From NCBI GenBank assembly GCA_949316235.1, contig OX438755.1, positions 20,669,151-20,733,150 on the forward strand: 64,000 nt of DNA. Reading direction: 5' to 3'. The notes under the pieces are model-generated. The model made no database searches, was not told the origin of the DNA, and worked only from the letters and a program-made list of their open reading frames with translations. Below, one piece after another: positions 9,360-18,627 of the stretch. This DNA comes from Oegoconia quadripuncta. Its lineage: Eukaryota > Arthropoda > Insecta > Lepidoptera > Autostichidae. Made by a program: the position numbers and the translations under genes. Each line of letters begins with the position of its first letter. Positions within the stretch are counted from its first letter, which is position 1.

Positions 9360-9625
9360 TATCTAGACATATTAACTAATAATTTAGTTTTTAAATTCAA
9401 AATATTCCTTAACACTATAAAAGCAATGATCTAGTAGCCATTTTGTCAGTATCGTTTTAAACCTATTACCATGCATTGATTTTAAGTCATTTGGTAAACT
9501 ATTAAATATCGAAAAACACATATTAAAAACGTTTTTCTCATAAATATTTTTCTTAACAAGTGGCTTATATAATGTATTCATAATCTTAGCTCTAGTCTGC
9601 CTCTGAACCACTGCAATCATCGTAT
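9360..9625 (-). pseudogene. LINE reverse transcriptase C-terminal remnant
   Basis: The minus strand reads QRQTRAKIMNTLYKP, then VFNMCFSIFNSLPNDLKSMH, then a Phe/Lys-rich end. This is the RT-tail pattern (SIFNSLPNDLK) of CR1/jockey-like LINEs. There is no catalytic domain. Confidence 0.5.
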
Positions 9626-9830
9626 TAGCCGAAAGACGTCCACTGCTGGACAAAGGCCTTCCCCAAAGATCTCCACAACGATCGGTCAATGCGCTGCCTG
9701 CATCCAGCGGCTTCCCGCGAAATCGTCGGTCCACCTCGTGGGGGGCCTGCCCACGCTGCGTCTTCCAGTGCGTGGTCGCCACTCGAGAACCGCCCCGCCC
9801 CCAACGGCCGTGCATGTACAAACGAATCAT
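9625..9830 (-). pseudogene. RTE-like LINE C-terminal remnant
   Basis: The minus strand encodes, with frameshifts, the tail known from RTE-like lepidopteran elements (GRPPTRWTDD-like, then VAGSRWM-like, then the FG-AYVQQW region at the gacgtccactgctggac end). It directly abuts the LINE remnant at 9360. Confidence 0.55.
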
Positions 9831-10239
9831 CCTAAAAGTATCACATGGGCTAAAGTGTTACCTCCAAAAATTTTTACTTTTCTTATTTTCCTTACCTTTT
9901 TTATTATTTTAATGAAGTGTTTACGTTTTATTTTCCTTTATAAAAAGAAAAAAAAACCCAAGTAGAAAAAAAATCGAATAAAAATTGTCTTAGCCGGATT
10001 CGAAAACCGTGTCTTTTCGAAAGACGTTACCTAAGCGAGTGCTTAGGTAACGTCTTGCCACTAGACCACGATATCAATTAGCAGAGATGACGAAATTTTC
10101 TTACTCATTTATATGTGACATATTATTATGGATTTGGTTTGAGTGTTGATATTGTATGAATACTTTCTAATAGATGGTGCTAGAGTGCTTCGGTCCATAC
10201 GGTCCATATAATACTTTTAGGGAGATCCGTCTGTACATA

Positions 10240-10490
10240 CATATAGCAAGGCTATTAACATGCTGTTTGGCGGCAGACTTAGGCACGCATTAATAAACCA
10301 TTCTCAAGATTGACATGGCCTCAAGTTGACGCTTGAGAATCTGCTGTATATTAAAACAGCATCAGAAAAAACGGTCTTGAGACTGAGACGCGATCTCAAT
10401 CTCAAGAACGATTTATTAATACGGGCCTTAGATAAGATGGTGGTAGCTAGCCAGGGTGACATTTAAAATGCCCTACTACCAACCAAAGTA
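10240..10490 (-). repeat. SINE-B fragment interrupted by a MITE
   Basis: This is a piece of a second tRNA-derived SINE family, SINE-B (described at 20542-20886). The gctattaacatg...ggcggcagac half is separated from gataagatggtggtagctag by the MITE at 10282-10427. Confidence 0.7.
10282..10427. mobile_element. 146-bp MITE with TTA duplication (PIF/Harbinger-like)
   Basis: The element starts ggcacgcattaataaacc and ends with the near reverse complement (...atttattaatacgggcc). It is flanked by TTA at 10279-10281 and 10428-10430 within SINE-B. A three-base TTA/TAA duplication with GGC..GCC ends suggests a PIF/Harbinger-type MITE. Longer relatives occur at 14908-15248 and 30227-30550. Confidence 0.75.
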
Positions 10491-10496
10491 ACCAAC

Positions 10497-10900
10497 CAAA
10501 CTAAAGGACTAATCAGGAAAAAGACTAAAGCGACAGACATTATCAAGCACATACTTAAACTAAAATGGAGGTGGACATGTCATATACAAAGGACAAAAGA
10601 CGGAAGATGGTCAAAAAATATAATGGACTGGATACCATTCTATAAAACGCGCAAAAGAGGCAGACCATTCAAAAGATGGAATGAGGATATAGTATGTGTT
10701 GCAGGGAATACATGGTCAAGAAGAGCAAGAAAGAGAGATGATTGGAAGTTTTTGGAGGACGCTTACACCGCATTAGGCGGCCCTTACACTAACATAGATA
10801 ATTAAGTACCTACACATAGAAACAACTAACAAATAAATTAAGTGTATTCACGATATAAATGTAAAAAAGAAATGTAAGGAAATAAAGCTTATAATAATAA
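10497..10900 (+). pseudogene. RTE-like LINE 3' end with (TAA)n tail
   Basis: The reading from about 10500 to 10807 gives LKLKWRWTCHIQRTKDGRWS, then KRGRPFKRWNEDIV, then AGNTWSRRARKRDDWKFLED, then a stop. This is the C-terminal tail of RTE-like LINE proteins (W.GH..R..D.RW, GRP..RW.DD, AG..W...A..R..W). The 3' UTR ends in ataataataataa. The RT domain is missing. Confidence 0.7.
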
Positions 10901-11077
10901 TAATAACTACCAACCAAACCCCCCAAATGTACCCCGCTGGGGATAGATAGATAAAGCCTTTATTTGTTTCCACAGTCACACACATACTTTTAGCTTATAC
11001 ATATTGATACACAGATAAGGTAACACATTTACAACAATAACATAATATTGTAACACTAACGCATGTGTGTGCTGCAG

Positions 11078-11209
11078 GTGCAGCAGTACAAATGGGTCAT
11101 AGCTCAGTGTATTAGATTGCTCATTGAGCAAAACACTGATTTTCAGCTATCCCCTAAGGAGCAGAGCAACTTGGAACCTAAACCAGAGGAAACAGAAAGT
11201 ATTCAATAA
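11078..11209 (+). CDS. candidate terminal exon of an unidentified plus-strand gene
   Basis: A good acceptor (gtgtgtgctgcag) precedes 43 codons, VQQYKWVIAQCIRLLIEQ then NTDFQLSPKEQSNLEPKPEE, ending TESIQ and TAA. The stop overlaps an AATAAA. The composition (amphipathic helix then acidic, Pro/Glu-rich tail) looks like a genuine protein C-terminus rather than a LINE, but I do not recognise the family. It lies antisense within an intron of the armadillo-repeat gene, and no upstream exon was found. It could also be a fragment of a processed copy. Confidence 0.35.
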   Translation: MQQYKWVIAQCIRLLIEQNTDFQLSPKEQSNLEPKPEETESIQ

Positions 11210-11340
11210 ATAGCAATTTTCAGACTCTTGAAATAGTGATTAATGAGTGATATTATAGGTGCGAGTGAATATAAAGAGACGTAATGTTTCTAAGTTGTGG
11301 GGCTCAAGAACATAGTTAGTATATACGTAACTTTATCATA

Positions 11341-11375
11341 GTTGGGATCGAACCCGCGACCTCCGATTGGTAAAG
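11341..11375 (-). repeat. SINE-B B-box scrap
   Basis: gggatcgaacccgcgacctc is the SINE-B tRNA head in reverse, about 60 bp from the donor of exon A. Confidence 0.55.
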
Positions 11376-11435
11376 CTTTGTTGGATAACAGTCGTAACGT
11401 TATGCATAAAGTAGTAAAACTTAGATATAACGCAC

Positions 11436-11640
11436 CTGTAAGTTCCCGCACGAGTCCCCTCAAAGCTCCGTGTGTACTCAGCACCAATTTAATATACTTA
11501 GGCTCTTCTATGAGACCATCTTTCAATGTTTGTAGTTCTAAAACGGAGATGTATGACTTCGTCTTCAGTTTGTTTACTATCTCTACGATTCTGAAAATGT
11601 TATACGACATTCGTACAATTATTTCACTGATTGAGTGGTA
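11436..11640 (-). CDS. armadillo-repeat protein (TMCO6-like), exon A
   Basis: This 205-bp exon is the most upstream one I can support for the minus-strand host gene. The acceptor is tttttccctcaatattag (exon begins at 11640) and the donor is ttacag|gtgcgt. It starts in phase 0 (YHSISEIIVRMSYNIFRIVE), continues IVNKLKTKSYISVLELQTLK and STHGALRGLVRELT, and leaves one base that pairs with the two-base start of exon B. An N-terminal helical stretch running into an armadillo repeat with GALRGLV matches the start of the armadillo array in TMCO6-type proteins. The in-frame Met inside is not taken as the start, because an acceptor precedes it and the frame is open to it. The true first exon lies further right, not found. 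Confidence 0.68.
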
Positions 11641-11734
11641 CTAATATTGAGGGAAAAACTATACCATGTACTAGGATATACCTATATACATTTATTCCCG
11701 AGTCTTGGATTTTTATATAAAATATTTATGTATG

Positions 11735-11812
11735 TTTATCCATTATCTAGTATCCATAGCACAAGCTTTGCTTAGTTTGGGACTAGATGATTGGTGTAAG
11801 TGTCCGAAATAT
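11735..11812 (+). repeat. SINE-A-related tail
   Basis: The pattern atctagtatccatagcacaa ... gggactagatgattgg resembles the SINE-A tail but is a diverged subfamily (gattggtgtaagtgtccg). The same variant occurs at 22262-22355. Confidence 0.5.
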
Positions 11813-12404
11813 TTATTTATTTATTATTATTACTATTGCTGTCAGGAGTTCGAGGGTAGGCCCTAGGACTCCTGAGACCCGTACAAATCTAACGACTCCT
11901 ATTTTATCCAAATCGGCAGAGGCCAATAAGGGATTACATACGTACAGACACTGGGAACTCCTTCGGTTTCTACATAAACGGGTATAAATAAATAAAATAA
12001 TTTTTTGTTCCAAAATAAGAGAACCTTGCACAAAGTAATTGATTATTATAGATCTCTTATTTCAGATAATATATACATACATACATATATAATGCATCTA
12101 TGTACACACATAACAAATTTACATATGAAAGATTCAACCAAAACAGTAAAACATAAGTAAGTACAGGCACATCAAATATTATGTGCTCTAGCTCAGTGTG
12201 TAGAGTTTCAGAGCACCTTTTGGCACAGGCCTCCTCGAACTTGCTCCATTGACTGCTATATTCTTTTCCAATGTGGTCCAAGAATCTTCTAATTCAATAG
12301 CCTCTATTTCGGCAGCACACATTATGGCATGTCCATCTCCACTTCTACTGGTCGGTTCGAGTAAGTATGTCGGTCAGTTTGAACAGACAGACATACTTAC
12401 TGAC
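11813..12404. other. unassigned; possible diverged transposon piece
   Basis: Minus-strand frames near 12200-12320 read CAAEIEAIELEDSWTTLEKN, but I cannot place them. The remainder is AT-rich with no family. Confidence 0.25.
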
Positions 12405-13120
12405 AGAGTTCGATATTAGATGGAAGACTTTTCCACAGCTTGATGTCTTACGGTGTCTTGCTGTGGGGAAATGCCGCGGATATAAATACAATCTATGTTT
12501 TACAAAAAACGAGCCGTTCGCGCAATTTATCAATTGAAACCTGCAGTGTCACTTAGAGATAGGGTTAAAGTGTATAACATTCTAACCTTTTCGTCACAGT
12601 ACATTTTTGAAAATCTAATGTATGTCAAAAAAAAATATAGCATCATTTAGAAAAAATAGTGATAAACATGATGTCAATACAAGAAATAAAGATAAACTTG
12701 CAGGTCACATAAGTCGCCTCCGCAAAGTCAGTAATTCATTCAAAGGGTTATGTATACGCTTTTTCAATAAGGTCCCAGTTGATATACAAAATCTTCCTCT
12801 CGATAAATTTAAAGATACTATAAAACAGAAACTAATTAACAAAGCATATTATAAAATATCAGACTATTTAGATGATAATCATCCCTGGACATAATCAGAT
12901 TGTTCGCATGCCAGGCTATTTCACGATTAATAATGAAATATAAAAACCTTTATGTAAAATCACAGCCTGATTTTAAAAGAGCAACCCTTCGAGTTTCTTG
13001 CTTGTTCTTCTCAGGGGGAAAATTGTATTTTGAACAAGCAGTAGCTTGAAAAATGTAAAATTGACTATGTTAAGAGTACTCTGTGTACCTACAAAATAAA
13101 GCATCTTTACTTGACTAAAC
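12405..13120 (+). pseudogene. CR1-type LINE 3' end (subfamily ending DDNHPWT)
   Basis: This is a broken copy related to the intact LINE. LMSYGVLLWGNAADINT appears first, then after frameshifts SFRKNSDKHDVNTRNKDK, then GLCIRFFNKVPVDIQNLPLD, then SDYLDDNHPWT and a stop at 12894. The 3' UTR (gagtttcttgcttgttcttc) leads to aaaataaagcatc. It is 5'-truncated and frameshifted. Confidence 0.75.
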
Positions 13121-14023
13121 TCACTGTTGTAGTACAAACATATAGGCACAGATTACCAATAAGTTACTAAAGTAAATATAGGTAACATGAAATTATTCTT
13201 ATTGAAATTACACCCTAATCTCTGTGGAATAAATGCGTCATCCACCACAGACTTATGATTCAGAAATTAAACCTTCAATCTAGGATACATCATCTTCATG
13301 CCCCATCCCAATTTATTTGAAGCATTACGTTTTTTTCATCCAATCTCCTCTATCAGCTGTTACCTCATCATTCACGCCCTATTCCTTTATATCACCCCTC
13401 AGACAATCTCTCATCTTTTCCGTGGTTATCGTCTTTCTTTCCAACCATTGACATCCATAATAACATAAATTGGTGATTAAGAAAACCATAATAATATTGT
13501 CCAGGTATAGGTACTAAGCAACTATGTTAAGAGGGCTAAACCGTCCAGTGAGGCTCTCATTGGATCAATTAAGTTTTAAATCAAAAATAATCTCTGATAA
13601 TTTGTCTCACGACGCATAACATTCGCGACAAAAAACCCCCGTGTGATCGGACCTACGTACTACGAGTATCTACCAGCCGAACTGAGAAACTTTTTGTTGG
13701 AAAATGAATTCCATTCTATACGGATATGACTTTCTCATAATCTCTTGATATGCTTTCCTATTTTAATATATTTACTCTAACTTGTACTCTACTCTTATTT
13801 GACATAGGTGACTATGACATATCAATAATCTCATAACGTAGAGACCCTTTCCGTGGTAGCAGCAATGACTCAATAGTACACTCAGTATCGCAGGCGTACT
13901 TCCAACTCTAGTCAACATCACTGACCTCGCCTACTAGTGTACATGACACAATGTATTATATCTATGAAATAATACGAACACTACATGTTTTATATTTATA
14001 TTGATTAATTTTGACATACATAT
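13121..14023. other. unassigned, mostly AT-rich
   Basis: I see no coding exon. A pyrimidine-rich patch at 13285-13450 (catcatcttcatgcccc) is similar in style to 3' segments of lepidopteran LINEs, but I cannot name it. Confidence 0.3.
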
Positions 14024-14025
14024 TA

Positions 14026-14453
14026 TTAGGTCCTTACCTATGAAATTGGCGTTTTGTATGAAGAATTTCATTAAGACTGTTTACTCCATACAAACATTTT
14101 TGATTTTTTTTGGGAACAGCAAATCCAAATTTAGCTAAACTTTGTGTGTATTATCGGATAACATTAAGTTAAGTATAGGCAGCGTTAATTGTTAAAAGTA
14201 ACCGCTTCATAAAAGTTTCAGCGAATCTAAGAGATGATTATGGCAAGCACATAAAAAGAGCTCTGTTCAATTTTTTTTATTATGTGATTGAGCCCAGAAA
14301 TTAAAAAATATTTCATGTGAAACCTTGAAATAATATTCCATTTTCCAAATAAAAAACCAATTTGGATCTAGCTTTGAAAATCGCAGGAATTGGTACATAT
14401 GGTTAACGAAGAAAAAAAACTCCAATTTCATAGGTCTTAAGACTAAGACCTAA
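14026..14453. mobile_element. 428-bp MITE, family TTAGGTC, complete
   Basis: The left end is ttaggtccttacctatgaaa and the right end is ccaatttcatagg...gacctaa. Both ends are flanked by TA (14024-14025, 14454-14455). There is no coding capacity. TA duplications and 24-bp inverted ends point to a Tc1/mariner-type non-autonomous element. Relatives lie at 40998-41411 and 51249-51535. Confidence 0.8.
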
Positions 14454-14551
14454 TATTATGTCTATTAAATAATACGAACACTACAACATGTTTTATATTT
14501 GTATTGATTAATTTTTGCCTTTTCAGTTTTTCAAATGTTTGACCTATGTCA

Positions 14552-14696
14552 AGAGAGAAAATTTACGATATATTTTAAACCTAGCCTCGGTGACAACATA
14601 ACAATGGTTACACTTCTTAAGTGTGTAATAACTAATAACCAGTGGCGGCTGTTGTCACCGAGGCTAGGTTTAAAATATATCGTAAATTTTCTCTCT
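14552..14696. repeat. perfect inverted repeat, 46-bp arms, 53-bp loop
   Basis: Arms 14552-14597 and 14651-14696 appear perfectly complementary (agagagaaaatttacgatat ... tcggtgacaac). The loop is unrelated AT-rich sequence. A short open frame crosses it, but I take that as incidental. Confidence 0.9.
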
Positions 14697-14907
14697 CAAC
14701 TCGTCGATCATATCGCCGAAGTAAAGTCACGACGTCCTGGTGAAATATGAGGGGCTATCAACATCTTCTCCGCCGTCGTCGTCGACCGATTAACCCTCGC
14801 TGCCTAAAATGACAATAAAATAAATAATTAACCCTTAATTACTCGCGCCTAAAAACTTACATAGATACTCCCGTGAGGTTCTTGTGGACCCCATTTTCAA
14901 ATTCTAT

Positions 14908-15248
14908 GGCCCAATTAATAACCATTCCATAACCATTCTCAAGATTGAGAACAGTTTTGGGATCGGTCTCAAGTAAACGTGTTGATTAATAAACCTAACT
15001 TGAGACCTGAAAAGCATGTGCATACTCAAGCAGTACTCATTTGAGAGGTGCGCATATTAATAAACGAAACTCAAGACTATCATTCATTCGCCGCTGGGGC
15101 GAATACTTGTGAAGTGATGTCAGCTGAGTAGACCTCAAGATTGGTTTATAAATTAGCACGGAGCTTGAGATAGCGTCAACTGCTTAAGACGCATCTCGGT
15201 TGATACAGCCTCAAGACTTGTATTAAGATTGGTTTATTAATATGGGCC
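14908..15248. mobile_element. 341-bp MITE (PIF/Harbinger-like family), nested
   Basis: The ends are ggcccaattaataacc and ggtttattaatatgggcc, inverted. The internal sequence is the reverse complement of the copy at 30227-30550 (for example cagcctcaagacttgtatta). It lies inside the piggyBac-like element. TAA follows on the right, but the left duplication is not preserved. Confidence 0.7.
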
Positions 15249-15338
15249 TAAGTGTACTTGTACATATTAATTCCGAGTTTATTATTTTTAATTATGGAAT
15301 CTGGAAAATCAACAAAAACATAAACTTAGCGTCTGTAA

Positions 15339-15398
15339 GACTTAAAATGATTAGTAAGTTAACGTGTGTGACGTTTATTTTATTAATCATTTTAAGTC
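15339..15398. repeat. short hairpin, 15-bp perfect arms
   Basis: gacttaaaatgatta and taatcattttaagtc are exact reverse complements separated by 30 bp, within the piggyBac-like element. Confidence 0.8.
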
Positions 15399-15836
15399 CT
15401 AGTGGCTTGTGCTGTCTAAATGCCTTTAAGTTACGATTTAAAAAAGTATAATTTTTGTACACAATCAGCACATAGAATAGTCAAATTGTCATTACAAATT
15501 TAGCGCGTCGTGATTTCATTTTCACGCCTTCAGATCTTGGACAAAAGATACTTTGGAAATTGAAAATGTCGTAGAAGATTCGGGTTTCTCAATTTCCATA
15601 CTTCGCTTCAAATGTTTCAAAAAACGGAAGTTCGCTACAAAAAAGTCAAGGAAGTGCTCGCGTGGGGTTCGTTTGAACGCCAAACACATTCTCCAGACAT
15701 AAAGCGACACTGTACACAACTGCAAGTGAATTATGAAGCTACTAGACGCGTGGAGAAGATAGTTGCTTGAGCAATGACACAACTTTGAAACTGCACTGGG
15801 GTCCAGATGAACCCCGCGCGAGTAATTATAGGTTAA

Positions 15837-16647
15837 CAGAACAACATAGGTCCTTGAATCAGAATTAACATTTTAGCGAAAAAACAGCAACTTACGGAAA
15901 TTTACCGTTGCTTCAATATCTCTTAAAGGGGGCACTCGAGTGGGATCACGCCGACGACGTTGAAGCGCGCTTATTACTGTAAAAAAATATAATCGTGAAC
16001 ATGATATCAAATCTTTACGAGCTAGAAAAGTGATAAGTAGTACATACATAGTTGGTGATGATTGGGGCGATTGTCGATCACAACAAAACTGAAAAAAAAA
16101 AAACCTTTAGTTGTCATGAATCGTGTTTAGGAGCTAGGGTTTTATAACTATTATTCAGCCTTTCCTCATCAAATACTTTGAATAAAAAAATATTATCATG
16201 TTGAATAATAAAATATTATATGATTGCAAATTACAAATAGTGTTACCCAAAGCTGCGTTTATACAGTAACAACAATTGACAAAGTGTTAAATATACAGGT
16301 TTGACAGGTCACTGCCGGTGGTGTATTATATATATCAACTAACTTACCGTTCCATCTGTTTTAACTAGCTAAACACTAATATTTCTTGAACAGAATAAAA
16401 TTCACTGTGATACAGATTGACGCTGACTGAGTATGGCTGTTACGTCAACAAAAAAATATTAAAACCCAGAACAAAGATAAAGGTTTTATACATATCTTGT
16501 TCTCTTAAGTACATTATCAAAATAGGTTGGCATCAAACAGTAGACTGGCCATTATATTTATGGGCTCTAAAAATCAGACACATAGGAACCGCCTCCCAGT
16601 TCTGCTACTATTTTCTGCCCAATCAAACAAACTCAACGTATCTATTT
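15837..16647. other. unassigned
   Basis: I found no exon, repeat family or motif that I can support. Confidence 0.3.
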
Positions 16648-16705
16648 CTTAGGCCCCAGCCAGTCTCCCAAATATGCTGGGGTTTCCGGGTCAGTACGCT
16701 TCCAC
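16648..16705 (+). repeat. SINE-B fragment
   Basis: Only the gccagtctcccaaatatgct...gtcagtacgcttccacc part of SINE-B is present. Confidence 0.6.
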
Positions 16706-16884
16706 CTTTAAGGAACCACGCAGTGACAGACCCACAGATGTGCAGTTAACATTTAGACTGATGCAGCAGATATATGTACTGTGGCCTGTGTCTCCTAATT
16801 GACACTTTAGTATGCTTAGATTTCAACTATGAATAGGTATATAGCATTATATACGTATATTATGTATTGTATAAGCATGCAAAT

Positions 16885-17105
16885 GAAATCAAATCAAAAT
16901 ATTTTATTTCATAGGATAAAATTATCACTTGGGTCATGGTGTAGCCTTCGGGGTGATTGAAAACATCTCTATTAATATTACATTTAAATTTACTGCTCAT
17001 TCACAAAGATGACTCCCCAGAGAAGAACGAGCAAGAAACTCTAGGGTTGCTCTTTTAAACAGATTATGGGTTACAATTTGTGATTTGATAATTATATGAA
17101 TAATA
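16885..17105 (-). repeat. CR1-type LINE 3' UTR
   Basis: The reverse complement carries gagtttcttgctcgttcttc and aaaatattttgatttgattt, matching the 3' UTR of the DDNHPWT LINE group. There is no coding part. Confidence 0.6.
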
Positions 17106-17847
17106 AGACAGCTATGTCCATGCTTGCTTATCATTCAAACAGTCAGTGACTACATTATAGAGCATTACATTTATGTATCTAATTATGTAAGTAGTAATGT
17201 ATCTAATTATGTAAGTAGTAATGTATCTAATTGTAGTATAGTAGGTATATAATTGATTGAATCAATTTCAATCAATTCAATTTAATAAAAATAGTAATTG
17301 TACTTATAGAAATGTAATTTGTGGAAATTAATTTGTAAGAATTCGATTGATATAAGTAAAATTTTTAATAATAATAATAATAATGTAATTTGAAATAATA
17401 GTAATTTAATTTGTAATAATAATAATAATAAAAATAAGCAAAAGTAATTGTGCATGCCAATATGTAAAATATGTAACTCTGCCAGAAATAAAGGCTATCT
17501 TTATCTTTAGGTATATAATATGTGTATAGGTCCCATATTATTGTTCGAGCCAATATTCATAGTTTCAATGAAAATGTTTAGCTGTATGTACACTCAGTCA
17601 ATGTGATCTTTTATATATACCAAGGTTGACTGGAATATGAAGTACAATAAAGCGTTTACAAAAAAAAACAAACAAATATTTCTTAAAAGGTTCTGGAGGT
17701 GTCTAATATCACATATAATCATGCAAACATTGCGAATGCAAAAAATGATAAACATTGTTATAGGTGCTTACTGAGACTGGACTGGACACACATACACAAG
17801 GAGAGAAAAAAAGCAAAGAAATTAGCAAATTGTCTGGATTATGAGAT
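17106..17847. repeat. AT-rich block with a 24-bp triplicate, (AAT)n and a LINE tail
   Basis: gtatctaattatgtaagtag is repeated three times at about 17174-17230. (aataat)n runs lie at 17366-17430. A LINE tail with gtacaataaagcgtttacaa and (aaac)n lies at about 17590-17680. Confidence 0.6.
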
Positions 17848-18310
17848 TGAAATGAAATGAAATGAAAATCATTTATTCATGTAGGCAATACAATCAATAA
17901 GAAACTCAGAGGGTTTGTCTCTTTTCAATAAATCATGTACAATCAAGAAAGGTTACAACAATTTTATATATTGTGTAGAGGAGCCGTTTAATCCCATGGA
18001 TTACTTTCATTAATATAGTCTGAAATTTTGCAATATCCCTTTTTACATAATTTTTGTTTTATAATAAGTTTAAATTTATTAAGCGGAAGATTCCGTATAT
18101 CCATGGGAACCTTGTTGTAGAAGCGCACATATTGACCTCTGAATGACTTATTAACTTTACTAAGTTTACTAAAAGGTACAGCTAATTGATTTTTGCTCCT
18201 TGTATTGACATTATGTCGGTCACAATGTTTCTCGAATGAATATATATTTCTCTTAAGATATACAAGATTTTCATATATATATTGTGACGAAAATGTTAAA
18301 ATATTAATTT
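17848..18310 (-). pseudogene. 5'-truncated copy of the intact LINE
   Basis: The minus strand encodes FSSQYIYENLVYLKRNIYSF, then KHCDRHNVNTRSKNQLAVPF, ending ISDYINESNPWD. This is nearly identical to the last 100 residues of the 3364-6255 protein. The 3' UTR lacks roughly 100 bp compared with that copy and ends in the same (atttc)n tail. It breaks off at 18310. Confidence 0.88.
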
Positions 18311-18620
18311 TTTGGGAGTGGAAGTCCCACGTTGCGCTTGCCGGTGGGTCTTCCCTCAAGAATTTTAATGACCCATCAGTTCCTCCGAACTGCCTGTACG
18401 TACGTGAATAATGTGGCAAAGACGTGCCTAATGTAATTAATTGTTTACCTCCAATTCTCAATAGAGCGACGACCATCACTTTCTTCTTCCCTGTGACCAC
18501 GACGGTTTATTTTCATCATATTACGTATAGATTCCCTTATGATATTCACCTCCATTGTAAACAAGGAATATACCTTCTCTCCGATTTTAAATTTAATAAT
18601 TTACTTTGTTTTTTTTTTTT
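18311..18620 (-). other. unrecognised reading frame joined to the LINE copy
   Basis: The minus strand stays open upstream of the LINE piece with KKKVMVVALLRIGGKQLITL and RQFGGTDGSLKFLREDPP. This is probably another transposon fragment. I do not recognise the family. Confidence 0.3.
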
Positions 18621-18627
18621 TTTTAGT

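Larger units (their letters stand above)
7009..11435 (-). other. intron between exons A and B of the armadillo-repeat gene
   Basis: This 4427-bp intron starts gtgcgt and ends cag on the minus strand. It contains a LINE interrupted by a mariner, two minus-strand LINE ends, a SINE with a nested MITE, an RTE-like LINE end and a candidate plus-strand terminal exon. Confidence 0.65.
14832..15832. mobile_element. piggyBac-like element with TTAA duplication, degenerate
   Basis: TTAA flanks both ends (14828-14831, 15833-15836). The ends are inverted: cccttaattactcgcgc on the left and the complement of gcgcgagtaattatagg on the right. Subterminal copies of gtggacccc (left) and ggggtcca (right) are also inverted. 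This is the layout of piggyBac superfamily elements. No transposase frame survives. Cysteine-containing scraps near 15600-15760 might be a decayed C-terminal zinc finger but are not convincing. A 341-bp MITE is nested at 14908-15248. Confidence 0.72.

Noticed and set aside
12057..12281. 74-codon minus-strand frame
   Set aside because: Some protein-like residues at its start, but no family, and the second half is AT-rich noise. Also tested as an upstream exon of the armadillo gene, but the sequence does not fit.
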